DNA from: Rhizobacter sp.
Lineage (GTDB): Bacteria; Pseudomonadota; Gammaproteobacteria; Burkholderiales; Burkholderiaceae_C
Assembly: GCA_025350965.1 (NCBI GenBank)
Contig: JANXWV010000097.1
Span: forward strand, 42,761 to 106,760
Length of the DNA: 64,000 bases
Direction of reading: 5' to 3'
In this document: piece after piece, positions 10,462 to 18,764 of the stretch
Position numbering within the stretch: the first letter of the stretch is position 1
How the letters are laid out: every line of letters starts with the position of its first letter
The notes under the pieces: model-generated
The model's database searches: none
Seen by the model: only the letters and a program-made list of their open reading frames with translations
Told to the model about the DNA's origin: nothing
Position numbers and translations under genes: made by a program

Positions 10462-11475
10462 ATGACCCTCGCACGCCGCCAGATCATCCAGGGGATCGCC
10501 GCCACCGGCGCGCTCGCCGTGGCGCACCGGCCCCTCTTCGCGCAGACCGCGCCCATCACACTCAAGTGGGCAAACAACATCCCGGTCACGCACCCGAGCA
10601 ACGTGCGCATCCGCGAGGCGGCCGAGAACATCAAGCGCGACACCGCTGGCAAGGTCGACATCCAGGTGTTCCCGAACAACCAGCTCGGCGGCGACACCGA
10701 CATGCTGTCGCAGGTGCGCTCGGGCGCGATCGACATCTTCCCGCTGTCGGGGCTGATCCTGCAGACGCTGGTGCCGGTCGCCGGCATCAACGGCCTGGCC
10801 TTCGCGTTCAAGGACTATCAGACCGTGTGGGCGGCGATGGATGGCGACCTCGGCGCCTATGTGCGCGCCGCCATCGCCAAGGTCAACCTGCATGTGTTCG
10901 ACAAGCCGCTCGACAACGGCTACCGCAACATCACCAGCAGCACCCGGCCGATCAACACTGCGGCCGACCTGAAGGGCTTCAAGATCCGCGTGCCGGTGAG
11001 CCCGCTGTGGACCTCGATGTTCAAGGCGCTCGAAGCGTCGCCGGCGAGCATCAACTTCAGCGAGGTCTACTCGGCGCTGCAGACCAAGGTGGTCGAAGGC
11101 CAAGAGAACCCGCTCGCGGTGATCGACCTGGCCAAGCTGTACGAAGTGCAGAAGTACTGCTCGATGACCGGCCACATGTGGGACGGCCAGTGGGTGCTGG
11201 CCAACGGCAAGCGCTGGGCCGGTCTGGCGCCCGACATCCAGGCCGTGATCACCAAGCACGTGACCGATGCCGTGGTCAAGCAGCGAGACGACATCCGGCG
11301 CCTGAACAACGGCCTGGAAGCGCAGCTCAAGGCCAAGGGCCTGGCGTTCAACTACCCCGACAACAAGTCGTTCCGCGACGCGCTGTCGAAGGCCGGTTTC
11401 TACGCCGAGTGGCGCGCCAAGTTCGGCGACGAGGCGATGGCGAAGTTGGAGAAGTACTCGGGCAAGCTGGCTTGA
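10462..11475 (+). CDS. TRAP transporter periplasmic solute-binding protein, DctP family
   Basis: A 337-residue DctP-type solute receptor. The N-terminus has a twin-arginine start (LARRQIIQG) and a hydrophobic stretch ending in FAQ. The body shows family blocks: ITLKWANNIPVTHPSN, TDMLSQVRSGAIDIF, DLKGFKIRVP and the EVYSALQTKVVEGQENP helix region. A GGAGACTTCACC ribosome site precedes the ATG. It delivers an organic acid to the fused permease encoded about 320 bases downstream; the gap holds an array of palindromes. The carboxylate ligand probably feeds the dehydrogenases encoded just upstream. Confidence 0.92.
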   Translation: MTLARRQIIQGIAATGALAVAHRPLFAQTAPITLKWANNIPVTHPSNVRIREAAENIKRDTAGKVDIQVFPNNQLGGDTDMLSQVRSGAIDIFPLSGLILQTLVPVAGINGLAFAFKDYQTVWAAMDGDLGAYVRAAIAKVNLHVFDKPLDNGYRNITSSTRPINTAADLKGFKIRVPVSPLWTSMFKALEASPASINFSEVYSALQTKVVEGQENPLAVIDLAKLYEVQKYCSMTGHMWDGQWVLANGKRWAGLAPDIQAVITKHVTDAVVKQRDDIRRLNNGLEAQLKAKGLAFNYPDNKSFRDALSKAGFYAEWRAKFGDEAMAKLEKYSGKLA

Positions 11476-11493
11476 CAGGTTGCTGAGAGCCAA

Positions 11494-11565
11494 TGCTTCA
11501 CCGCCGAGGCGCGGAGGACGCGGAGCTGCGCAGAGAAGAGCAATGACATTGATGTCGTTCCTCTG
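11494..11565. repeat. Degenerate intergenic repeat with inverted halves
   Basis: The stretch begins CACCGCCGAGGCGCGGAGGA and ends in CTCTGCGCC, so its ends are partly complementary. It resembles dispersed GC-rich repeat sequences seen between genes of many proteobacteria. It sits directly before the 32-bp palindrome array. No gene is supported here. Confidence 0.4.
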
Positions 11566-11577
11566 CGCCCTCTTGCC

Positions 11578-11706
11578 CCCTCTCCCTCTGGGAGAGGTGC
11601 CCTCTTGTTCCCTCTCCCTCTGGGAGAGGCGCCCTCTTGTCCCCTCTCCCTCTGGGAGAGGTGCCCTCTTGTCCCCTCTCCCTCTGGGAGAGGGTTAGGG
11701 TGAGGG
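11578..11706. repeat. Four tandem 32-bp palindromic units (REP-like array)
   Basis: Four head-to-tail copies begin at 11578, 11610, 11642 and 11674. Each contains CCTCTCCCTCTGGGAGAGG, an 8-bp perfect stem (CCTCTCCC/GGGAGAGG) around TCT; the first three end in the linker TGCCCTCTTGT or CGCCCTCTTGT. The fourth copy runs into GGTTAGGGTGAGGG, the usual tail of dispersed palindromic elements of this kind. The array separates the TRAP receptor gene from the permease gene and should fold into consecutive hairpins in the transcript. Confidence 0.9.
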
Positions 11707-11747
11707 CAACGTAAGTCCACCACCGCCCGAGCGGCGCTGCGCGCCGC

Positions 11748-11781
11748 CCCTCACCCCAGCCCTCTCCCAGGGGGAGAGGGA
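11748..11781. repeat. Inverted copy of the REP-like element
   Basis: CCCTCACCCCAGCCCTCTCCC here is complementary at 19 of 21 positions to the end of the fourth tandem unit (11687-11706), and it also makes its own hairpin with the following GGGGGAGAGGG. It lies only 12 bases before the permease ATG, so the pairing could cover or replace the ribosome site. Confidence 0.75.
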
Positions 11782-11793
11782 GAAAGACTCACC

Positions 11794-13656
11794 ATGCACG
11801 CCGCGCCGAGCTCCTCCACCACCACCACCCGCCGCCCAGGCTGGGTCACGTTCGACCGCAGCCTCGCCGCCATCACCGAGTTCCCGGCGGCAGTGCTGGT
11901 TGCGCTCGAAGCCATCATCCTGTTCGCCGGGGTCGTCTCGCGTTATGTGTTCAACGCGCCGCTGACCTGGTCCGACGAACTCGCGTCCATCCTGTTCCTG
12001 TGGCTCGCCATGCTCGGCGCCGTGATTGCCCTGCGGCGCGACGAGCACATGCGCCTGACCACCTTCCTCGGCCTGATGCCGCCACGCCGCCGGGCCTGGG
12101 TCGAAACACTGGGCATCGTCGTCGTGCTGCTGTTCGCCCTCGTGATGCTCGAACCGAGCTATGAGCACTTCGTCGATCAATGGGTGGTGATGACGCCCGC
12201 GCTCGAGTGGCACGACGGCGCGCGCGTGGCCGCCATCGGCGTGGGCTGCTTGCTGCTGCTGGTGATTGCCCTGGCGCGGCTGGCCGAGCGCGCGTCGCTG
12301 GCGGACGCGTTGTGGTGCGTTGCACTCGTTGCCGCGCTGTGCATCGGCGGGTGGCTGCTCAAGCCGCTGCTCACTCAACTCGGTAACTTGAACCTGCTGA
12401 TCTTCTTCGTCGGCCTGGTCGGGGTGTGCGTGGTGCTCGGCATGCCGATCGCGTTTGCGTTCGGCATTGCGACGCTCGCCTACCTTGGGTTCACGACCAC
12501 CACGCCGCTCACGATCGTGGTGAGCCGCATGGACGAAGGCATGTCGCACATCATTCTGCTGTCGGTGCCGCTGTTCGTGTTCCTGGGTTCGCTGATCGAG
12601 ATGACGGGCCTGGCCCGCGCGATGGTCGACTTCCTCGCGTCGCTGATCGGCCACGTGCGCGGCGGGCTGCAGTACGTGCTGCTCGGCGCGATGTACCTCG
12701 TCTCCGGCATCTCGGGCTCGAAGGCGGCCGACATGGCGGCGGTGGCGCCCGCGCTGTTCCCCGAGATGAAGAAGCGCGGCGCGAAAGAGGGCGACCTGGT
12801 CGCGCTGCTGTCGGCCTCGGGCGCGATGAGCGAGACGATCCCGCCGAGCCTGGTGCTCATCACCATCGGCGCGGTCACCGGTGTGTCGATCGCGGCGCTT
12901 TTCACGGGCGGGTTGATGCCGGCGGTGGTTGGCATGATCGCGCTCGGCGTGGTCGTGTATTTCCAGTCGCGCGGTGAAGACATGCGGGGCGTTCACAAGG
13001 CGAGCGGCGTGCAGATCCGCCGGGCGCTGTGGATCGCGCTGCCGGCGCTGGCGCTGCCGTTCGTGATCCGCACGGTCGTCGTCAACGGCGTGGCCACGGC
13101 CACCGAAGTCAGCACGGTGGGCATCGCCTACACCGTGCTCGCGGGCCTGTTCGTGTACCGGCAGTTCGCGTGGAAGCGGCTGCTGCCGATGCTGGTGGAA
13201 ACGGCGTCGCTGTCGGGTGCCATTCTGCTGATCATCGGCTGCGCTACCGCGATGGCCTGGGCACTCACGCAGTCGGGCTTCTCGAAGGCGCTGGTCGACC
13301 TGATGGCGGTCGTGCCCGGTGGCAAGGCCGGCTTCATGGCGATCTCGGTCATCGCCTTCACCATTCTCGGCAGCGTGCTCGAAGGCATCCCGGCCATCGT
13401 GCTGTTCGGCCCGCTGCTGTTCCCGGTGGCGCGTGCGCTCGGCATCCACGAAGTGCACTACGCGATGACGGCGGTCTTCGCGATGGGCCTGGGCCTGTTC
13501 ACGCCGCCGTTCGGCGTGGGCTTCTACGCGGCCTGCGCCATCGGCAAGGTGGCGCCAGACCAGGCCATCGGCCGGGTCTGGCCGCACCTGGGCGCGCTGT
13601 TCGTGGCGCTCATCGTGATCGCGGTGATCCCGTGGATATCCATCGGGTTCCTTTGA
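11794..13656 (+). CDS. TRAP transporter fused permease, DctQ-DctM
   Basis: A 620-residue fusion. The first ~180 residues have four hydrophobic segments and the DctQ block SRYVFNAPLTWSDELASILF. The remainder is a DctM large permease with about twelve membrane segments and the family blocks GMPIAFAFGIATLAYLG, LSVPLFVFLGSLIEMTG and SGAMSETIPPSLVLITIG. It imports an organic acid bound by the DctP protein using a sodium gradient. Fused small and large TRAP permeases are common. A GGGAGAGGGAGAAAGACTC stretch, which is part of an intergenic repeat, supplies the only purine-rich ribosome site. Confidence 0.92.
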   Translation: MHAAPSSSTTTTRRPGWVTFDRSLAAITEFPAAVLVALEAIILFAGVVSRYVFNAPLTWSDELASILFLWLAMLGAVIALRRDEHMRLTTFLGLMPPRRRAWVETLGIVVVLLFALVMLEPSYEHFVDQWVVMTPALEWHDGARVAAIGVGCLLLLVIALARLAERASLADALWCVALVAALCIGGWLLKPLLTQLGNLNLLIFFVGLVGVCVVLGMPIAFAFGIATLAYLGFTTTTPLTIVVSRMDEGMSHIILLSVPLFVFLGSLIEMTGLARAMVDFLASLIGHVRGGLQYVLLGAMYLVSGISGSKAADMAAVAPALFPEMKKRGAKEGDLVALLSASGAMSETIPPSLVLITIGAVTGVSIAALFTGGLMPAVVGMIALGVVVYFQSRGEDMRGVHKASGVQIRRALWIALPALALPFVIRTVVVNGVATATEVSTVGIAYTVLAGLFVYRQFAWKRLLPMLVETASLSGAILLIIGCATAMAWALTQSGFSKALVDLMAVVPGGKAGFMAISVIAFTILGSVLEGIPAIVLFGPLLFPVARALGIHEVHYAMTAVFAMGLGLFTPPFGVGFYAACAIGKVAPDQAIGRVWPHLGALFVALIVIAVIPWISIGFL

Positions 13657-13724
13657 ATTGGGGGTGCCCGCGCGCTGCTGCGGGCGCTACGCTTGGCTCC
13701 CCCTCCCAGCTCAAGGACCGCGCC

Positions 13725-14378
13725 ATGACACTCCGCATCCCCCTCCTCGGCATCGTGGCCGCCTGCGCCACCTTCGCCGCCACGCCATCGGCCTTCGCGC
13801 AGGTTAGCTTCCAGAACAGTTTCGCGGCGTTCCAGGGCGTGAGCACGACCACGCTGAAGGCCGACTTCGAAGGCCTGCACACCGAAGGCGGCATCTCGGA
13901 CCCGTACACCGAAGGCGGCGTCACTTTCACCGACCCGAAGAACCTGTACGTGGCCTTGCCCGGCGGTGCAGCAGCCGTGAACGACTTCGACGCCCCTGTC
14001 ACGTCGAACGTGCTCACGGTCAGCGGCAACGAAGACATCACGATGACGTTCGCCGGCCCGGCGCCGACGGCCATCGGCTTCACCAGCCTCACGAACCGCT
14101 TCAACGCGCCGGTGGTCACGGTGTTCGACACCAGCAACACGCTGATCGGCACCTACGTGCTCGCGCAAGGCCCCAGCAGCGTGGGCTTCGTGGGCATCAC
14201 GTCGAGCGTGGGCATCGGCTCGGTGCACTGGCTCGCCGATCGGGGCGGCATCAAGGACACCGCCATCGACAACATCTATGTCGGCGTCACCGCTGTGCCC
14301 GAGCCGCACACCTATGCGCTGATGCTCGCCGGGCTCGGCGTGATGGGCGCGCTGGCGCGCCGGCGCCGGCGGGTCTGA
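13725..14378 (+). CDS. PEP-CTERM sorting domain protein
   Basis: A 217-residue exported protein. It has a signal peptide (residues 1-25, ending SAFAQ) and at the C-terminus the full PEP-CTERM sorting signal: VPEPHTYALMLAGLG, a short membrane helix and the basic tail RRRRRV. The body (FEGLHTEGGISDPYTEGG onwards, with a DNIYVG strand near the end) looks like an all-beta lectin-like module. PEP-CTERM proteins are cut by exosortase and end up at the surface of exopolysaccharide- or biofilm-forming bacteria. The specific function is unknown. It converges on a second PEP-CTERM gene 25 bases away. Confidence 0.88.
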   Translation: MTLRIPLLGIVAACATFAATPSAFAQVSFQNSFAAFQGVSTTTLKADFEGLHTEGGISDPYTEGGVTFTDPKNLYVALPGGAAAVNDFDAPVTSNVLTVSGNEDITMTFAGPAPTAIGFTSLTNRFNAPVVTVFDTSNTLIGTYVLAQGPSSVGFVGITSSVGIGSVHWLADRGGIKDTAIDNIYVGVTAVPEPHTYALMLAGLGVMGALARRRRRV

Positions 14379-14403
14379 CGCAGCCCGAGCACTCGCTGGT
14401 GAC

Positions 14404-15102
14404 TCAGCCGCGCGGGCCCTGGCGCGCGCGCCGCCGTGCCACGAAACCCAACACGCCCAGGCCGCCCAGCATCAGCGCGTAGCTGCCGGGTTCAGGCACC
14501 GCGACAGTGACGAGGTTCGAGTTGTTCGGCGCGAAGTCCGAGATGGCCGCGAAGCCGATGAAGCGGCTGTCACGCGGCCACAGGTTCCAGGTGTAGTCGC
14601 TCTTCGCGAAGCCGGTCGACGGCAGCAGCGCGCCGCTGACCACGGCTGAAATCGTGTTGCCGCTGATCGTGACCGAGCCGCTCGGCAGGGCCGCGCCGCC
14701 GCCGATGTTGCCGGTGCCGTCGGGGCGAAGCAGCACGACACGGTCGAACAGCACACCGGTCACGCCTTGCGCAGCGAACGAAGCCACGCCGGCACCGCGG
14801 TTGGCACCCCACACATAGAAGCCGGTCGGCGTGCTGCCGATGGCGCCGTCCATCGTGCTCGACAAGGTGAAGAGGTCGGTGCTCGCGTTGTAGGTGACCG
14901 AGGCGCTGAGCACGTCGAGGTCGCCGCTGGCAGTGCTGCCGGCGAACGTCGCCAGGAAGTCGTGCGCGGGGTCGGTGATGGCCTGCGCGTGAGCGAACGG
15001 TGCGCAGGCGAGCAGTGCAGCAGCGCCGATCCAGCGGCGGCCGCCGATGCGGCGCGTTAGACGGTTGGCTGAGCCTGTGAACGGCAACGAAGATGGGGTC
15101 AT
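14404..15102 (-). CDS. PEP-CTERM sorting domain protein
   Basis: A 232-residue exported protein on the reverse strand, starting at the ATG at 15102 (MTPSSLPFTGSANRL). A signal peptide ends near AQA (residue ~40). The C-terminus has VPEPGSYALMLGGLGVLGFVARRR, a complete PEP-CTERM motif, helix and basic tail. The middle is beta-rich and low in charged residues with no family I can name. It is convergent with another PEP-CTERM gene, and the short gap leaves no room for separate terminators. The reading frame continues upstream to 15270 but lacks signal-peptide character there. Confidence 0.86.
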   Translation of the reverse strand: MTPSSLPFTGSANRLTRRIGGRRWIGAAALLACAPFAHAQAITDPAHDFLATFAGSTASGDLDVLSASVTYNASTDLFTLSSTMDGAIGSTPTGFYVWGANRGAGVASFAAQGVTGVLFDRVVLLRPDGTGNIGGGAALPSGSVTISGNTISAVVSGALLPSTGFAKSDYTWNLWPRDSRFIGFAAISDFAPNNSNLVTVAVPEPGSYALMLGGLGVLGFVARRRARQGPRG

Positions 15103-15212
15103 GGTGCGGGCTCCTGTGGGTGTTGGCACGACGGCGGCCGGTGCGGCGTGCGCCGGCTCTTCGTGAGTGCTGCTCCGCGTGGCTTCGGTTGCACCGCGTC
15201 GATGCCCGGGCG

Positions 15213-16544
15213 TCAGCGCGTCGCCAGGCTGCACTCGGCCGCCGCGCGCAGGCGTTGCACTGCCACGCAAAGGTTGATCGAGGCCGCGCCAGCAGCCGCG
15301 CCCGCAGGCGATACCGCGCTGGGCACCGAGCCGCCCGCCGGCGACAGCCCTGCGAACGCCGCTTCGCCGCGCAGGCCGGGTTGCAGCGAGCGCAGCAGCG
15401 CCAGCGCGCCACTCACTTGTGCTGCCGCGAGGGAACTGCCCGAAGCGTAGTCGTAGTGGCCGCCCGGGGCGAGCGTGAGGATCGCGCGCCCCGGCGCCGC
15501 CAGCACGCCGGCAGCCGGCACGCCGTCGTCCGACGAGGCGACCATCAACACCCCCGGCACGCCGGCCGGGAAACCATCACGCCGGCCGTTCGGCGGCATG
15601 GCCCCGACGACGATGCTGCCGCGTTCGATGGCGCGCGTGGCCAGCCGCGCCAGCAGCGGGTCGGCCGGGCCGCCGAGGCTCAGGTTGATGACGTCGGCGC
15701 CGTCGGCGATGGCCGCACCCAGCGCCTGTGCGAGGCTGAACGAGTCGCAGCGCGCCGAACTCGCAGTGCCACCCGCCGAGCTGCCCGAGGCCCAGCACGC
15801 GCGGTACGCCAGCAGACGGGCGCGCGGCGCGATTCCGACGATGCCCACGCCGTTGTTCGCCCCCGCCGCGATCAACCCGGCGACCTGGGTGCCGTGCACG
15901 TCGCCATCGCGTGGGGCGGGCATCGCCACCGCAAAGTCGCGCTGGCCGGCAATGCGGCCCTGAAGGTCGGGGTGGGCGGTGTCCACGCCCGAGTCGATGA
16001 CCGCCACGCGCACGCCTTCGCCGCTGGCCCACTGCTGTGCACCTGCTGCGTCCAGCACCGCGAAGCCGCGCTGCAGGCCGATCAACGGGTCGTTGTAGGC
16101 CGGCGGCCCCGTGTAGGTGTCGAAGCGGTTCAGGGGCTGGGCCAGGGCGATGCGTGGGTCGGCGTTGAGGCGGGCGAGCACGGCGTTGCGGTCGGCATCG
16201 GCCGGCAGGCGGTAGAGCATGCAGCGCAGCTGCAGCGACGCAATGGTCCACACCGCCTGCTGGGCGAGCGAGTGGTCGGCTGCGATGTCGTCGGCCACGG
16301 CCTGTGCCCGCGTACCGCCGGCGTAGCCTGGCGCGCGCCGGTAGTCGGCACGCGGCACGCCGCCGGCGCCGGGCAGGGGTTCGGGCGTGTCGGCGATGGC
16401 AACGATCAGCAATTGCGCGTCGCCGTCGTTGCCGCGTGCCATGGGCGGGGCGGGCACGCTGCCGCATGCGGCGAGGCCGGCCAGCGCGGCGAGCAGCAGC
16501 GGTGCTGCGATGCGGCGCCAGACCGCCATCACGAAGGTGCTCAC
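15213..16544 (-). CDS. S8 (subtilisin-like) serine protease, lipoprotein
   Basis: A 443-residue subtilase. The catalytic triad is visible as Asp in VAVIDSGVDTAHPDLQG, His in DVHGTQVAGLIA and Ser in SGSSLAAAQVSGALAL (GSS instead of the usual GTS). A signal peptide ends in LAAC, giving a lipoprotein cysteine at residue 27. A propeptide-like segment (AVLARLNADPRIALAQPL) lies before the catalytic domain. The GTG start overlaps the stop of the anti-sigma gene (GTGA), so it is the third gene of the sigma operon; an ATG at 16529 is an alternative. It probably acts in the periplasm or on the outer membrane. Confidence 0.88.
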   Translation of the reverse strand: MSTFVMAVWRRIAAPLLLAALAGLAACGSVPAPPMARGNDGDAQLLIVAIADTPEPLPGAGGVPRADYRRAPGYAGGTRAQAVADDIAADHSLAQQAVWTIASLQLRCMLYRLPADADRNAVLARLNADPRIALAQPLNRFDTYTGPPAYNDPLIGLQRGFAVLDAAGAQQWASGEGVRVAVIDSGVDTAHPDLQGRIAGQRDFAVAMPAPRDGDVHGTQVAGLIAAGANNGVGIVGIAPRARLLAYRACWASGSSAGGTASSARCDSFSLAQALGAAIADGADVINLSLGGPADPLLARLATRAIERGSIVVGAMPPNGRRDGFPAGVPGVLMVASSDDGVPAAGVLAAPGRAILTLAPGGHYDYASGSSLAAAQVSGALALLRSLQPGLRGEAAFAGLSPAGGSVPSAVSPAGAAAGAASINLCVAVQRLRAAAECSLATR

Positions 16545-17263
16545 GGCCGCGGCGCGACGATGGGCTCGGCCAGCAGCACGCCCGGCGCCTGCCGCAGCGC
16601 CGCCAGGGCGGCGTCGCGGGCCGTGCCCGGGCGCAGCGCCAGGCCGAATGCCGCCCCGTCGGCCGAGCCGTCGACGATGACCGCGCCGCTGCGCGCGAGC
16701 AGCGCCTGCAGGTCACCGAGCGTCATGCTCGGCGTGGCCACCAGGCGCAGCACCGCAGCCGGGTTGGCGGGTTCGGTGTGGCTCAGCGTCTGGTAGTCGG
16801 CGGGGCGCGGGCGCTCGGAAATCACACCGAGCAGCGCCGCCAGGCCGACCGCCTGCACGACCACGGCGGCGACCAGCATGCGCGTCCAGCGCGGGGGGTG
16901 TGATGCGGGCGGCCCGGCATCCAGCGGTTGCGGTGCGGCCGGCGCTTCGCTGTCGATCAGGCTCACCATGCGCTGCAGTGCGGCTTCGGTCTCGGTGGTG
17001 GTCACGTGGCCGTCACCCATCTGCGCTTGCAGCCGGCGCTGGAACGCGAGTTCGTCGCGGCAGTCTTCGCAGCCCGCCACGTGGTCGGCTACCAGCGCGC
17101 GCTCGGCGGCGGTGGCGCTGCGGTTCACCACCCACGGAATCAGCGCCCAGGCGCGCTGGTGGACCGGGCGATCGGCGTCAGGTGCGGCGGGGGCCTCGGG
17201 GGCATCGGGAGTGGCGTGAGCGCCGGGAAACGGCGGGGTGTGATCGTCTTGCATCCGGGTCAT
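16541..17263 (-). CDS. Anti-sigma factor with zinc-binding N-terminus
   Basis: A 240-residue membrane protein. It has the ZAS-type motif His61-x3-Cys65-x2-Cys68 (HVAGCEDC) in its cytoplasmic N-terminal half and one membrane helix (MLVAAVVVQAVGLAALLGVIS) near residue 140. The ATG overlaps the stop of the ECF sigma gene (ATGA), the classical arrangement for a sigma/anti-sigma pair. The periplasmic C-terminal part ends ALAALRQAPGVLLAEPI and resembles the propeptide-like segment of the protease encoded next. It should hold the sigma factor inactive until it is degraded or changes shape. Confidence 0.85.
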   Translation of the reverse strand: MTRMQDDHTPPFPGAHATPDAPEAPAAPDADRPVHQRAWALIPWVVNRSATAAERALVADHVAGCEDCRDELAFQRRLQAQMGDGHVTTTETEAALQRMVSLIDSEAPAAPQPLDAGPPASHPPRWTRMLVAAVVVQAVGLAALLGVISERPRPADYQTLSHTEPANPAAVLRLVATPSMTLGDLQALLARSGAVIVDGSADGAAFGLALRPGTARDAALAALRQAPGVLLAEPIVAPRP

Positions 17264-17862
17264 CCTGTGGCGCATCCGCCGCCGAGCGCCGGCATCACGC
17301 TGCGCAGCCGCACCCGGGCGCGGAACATGCGCGCCTTGACGGTGCCGACCGCACAACCCATCGTCACCGCGATCTCTTCGCACGACAGGCCGGCCACGTA
17401 GGCCAGCTCCAGCGTGGCGCGCTGGTCTTCGGGCAGCGTGCGCAGGCCGTGCTCGACCCAGTCCTGCAACTCGCGCGCGGGTTGCGGGTCGGTGTGCCAG
17501 GCCGACATCTCGGCGGCCTCGGTGTGCCCGAGCATGGACTCGCTCACTTCGTCGGGCGGGGCGGCGCTGCGCAGGCCCTTGAGCATGCAGCGGTAGGCAA
17601 TGCCGACGATCCAGGTGCCGACGCGTGAATCACCCCGAAACGTGGCCGCCTGGCGCCAGACGACCCACATGGTTTCGTTGACGACGTCGTCGATCAGGTC
17701 GGCGCGGGCCGTGAAGCGGCGCAGAAAGCGCGCCAGCCGGGGGTGGTGGCGGCGGTAGAGCTGCTCGAACGCACGCCGGTCCCGGCGCGCCACGGCACGC
17801 AGTGCGTCTCGGTCGGCCGCGTCGTCGGGGGTGTATCGGGCGTCGGGGGCAAGGTCGTTCAC
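17260..17862 (-). CDS. ECF-family RNA polymerase sigma factor
   Basis: An extracytoplasmic-function sigma factor of about 200 residues. Region 2 reads RDRRAFEQLYRRHHPRLARFL and DDVVNETMWVVWRQAATFRG; region 4 reads LAYVAGLSCEEIAVTMGC followed by AVGTVKARMFRARVRL, the DNA-binding helix-turn-helix. The start at the GTG at 17862 is preferred; the frame stays open up to an ATG at 17955, which would add 31 residues of non-sigma character. It is the first gene of a sigma/anti-sigma/protease operon and probably autoregulates. The target regulon is not visible. Confidence 0.87.
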   Translation of the reverse strand: MNDLAPDARYTPDDAADRDALRAVARRDRRAFEQLYRRHHPRLARFLRRFTARADLIDDVVNETMWVVWRQAATFRGDSRVGTWIVGIAYRCMLKGLRSAAPPDEVSESMLGHTEAAEMSAWHTDPQPARELQDWVEHGLRTLPEDQRATLELAYVAGLSCEEIAVTMGCAVGTVKARMFRARVRLRSVMPALGGGCATG

Positions 17863-17927
17863 GGGCGTGTGGGCGGTCCGCAGGGTGGGCAGTCGGGCGC
17901 TAATCGCAGCCAACGTAACGATCCTGA

Positions 17928-18764
17928 GTGCCAGAATCCGCCCGAATGGTTGCAAGCCCGCTCCAGCCTACGCCCTCGATGCCGGCCGCGCCAGTGGGCG
18001 TGTTGCGGCCGCCGAGTGATCGACGGCCCGGGTATGGCTACGGGCGATTCGGGTGCGGCCGCCGGGCGGGCGGGGCGGCCTTGTGCTTGCTGCTCGCTGC
18101 GCCGTGCACCCGCGCCGGCGGGTGGGACGGCACGCTGACTGCATCGACCGACAGCCTCTACCGCGGCCTGGCGCTGAACGGCGGGCGCGGCACGTTGGCG
18201 CTCGACCTGCATTGGCGCACCGACACCGGTTGGTCGGCGTTCGGCGGCGTGTCGGCCTGGCGGCGCGAGGGCGGCGCCACCTCGACCGAAGTGTCTTTCG
18301 GGGCGGGCCGTTCCTGGCAACTCGACGGCGACTGGACCTCCCAGGTCGGGGTGGCGCACTACGGCTACGACGGGCCACCGCAGCGCTTCGTCTACGACTA
18401 CGAGGAGCTGAACGTGTCGCTCGGCTGGCGTGGCCAGTGGTTCGCGTCGCTCGCGGTGTCACCGAACACCACCGGCCCGGGCGGCTACGGCAGCCTGCGC
18501 CGCGACCTGACTTGGGCCTTCGAGCTGACCACCCGCGAACGGCTCACCGGCCGCCTGGCGCTGGACGCGGGCATCGGCTACTTCGACCTGCACCGCTTCG
18601 TCGGCCTCACTGGCTACCCGTACGCCAGCGTGGGCTTGAGCAGCGGCTTCGGGCCGGTGCAGGCCTACCTCAGCTTCATCACGAGCCGCGCCGAAGCCCG
18701 CAGCGTGGCGCCCGCCCCGGTGGCCGGCGACCACTGGGTGGCGAGTCTGTTGTGGAGTTTTTGA
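17928..18764 (+). CDS. TorF-like (TIGR02001) outer membrane protein
   Basis: A predicted outer membrane beta-barrel protein of up to 278 residues. After a signal peptide (hydrophobic ALCLLLAAPCTRAGG) the mature part opens with TLTASTDSLYRGLALNGGRG, which matches the start of the TIGR02001/TorF putative porin family, and alternating strands such as TSQVGVAHYGYDG follow. The protein ends in LLWSF, a C-terminal aromatic typical of barrels. The start is uncertain: ATG codons at 17928, 17946 and 17979 are all possible, and the first two would place it close to or over the divergent sigma gene. Confidence 0.7.
   Translation: MPESARMVASPLQPTPSMPAAPVGVLRPPSDRRPGYGYGRFGCGRRAGGAALCLLLAAPCTRAGGWDGTLTASTDSLYRGLALNGGRGTLALDLHWRTDTGWSAFGGVSAWRREGGATSTEVSFGAGRSWQLDGDWTSQVGVAHYGYDGPPQRFVYDYEELNVSLGWRGQWFASLAVSPNTTGPGGYGSLRRDLTWAFELTTRERLTGRLALDAGIGYFDLHRFVGLTGYPYASVGLSSGFGPVQAYLSFITSRAEARSVAPAPVAGDHWVASLLWSF

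Noticed and set aside
11578..11706. Tandem array considered as a CRISPR
   Set aside because: Units are adjacent palindromes of 32 bp whose linkers are nearly identical; there are no unique spacers and no cas genes.
11695..13587. 630-codon open frame on the minus strand opposite the TRAP permease
   Set aside because: The product is Arg/His/Gln-rich with no domain, as expected for the antisense of a GC-rich membrane protein gene; the plus strand has a clear DctQM protein.
13660..13724. Terminator after the TRAP permease
   Set aside because: GCCCGC/GCGGGC arms can pair, but no T-run follows and the loop is GC-rich; too weak to list.
15213..16796. Long plus-strand frames across the subtilase and anti-sigma genes
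   Set aside because: Their products have no family resemblance, while the minus-strand genes show catalytic and zinc-binding motifs and overlapping start and stop codons.
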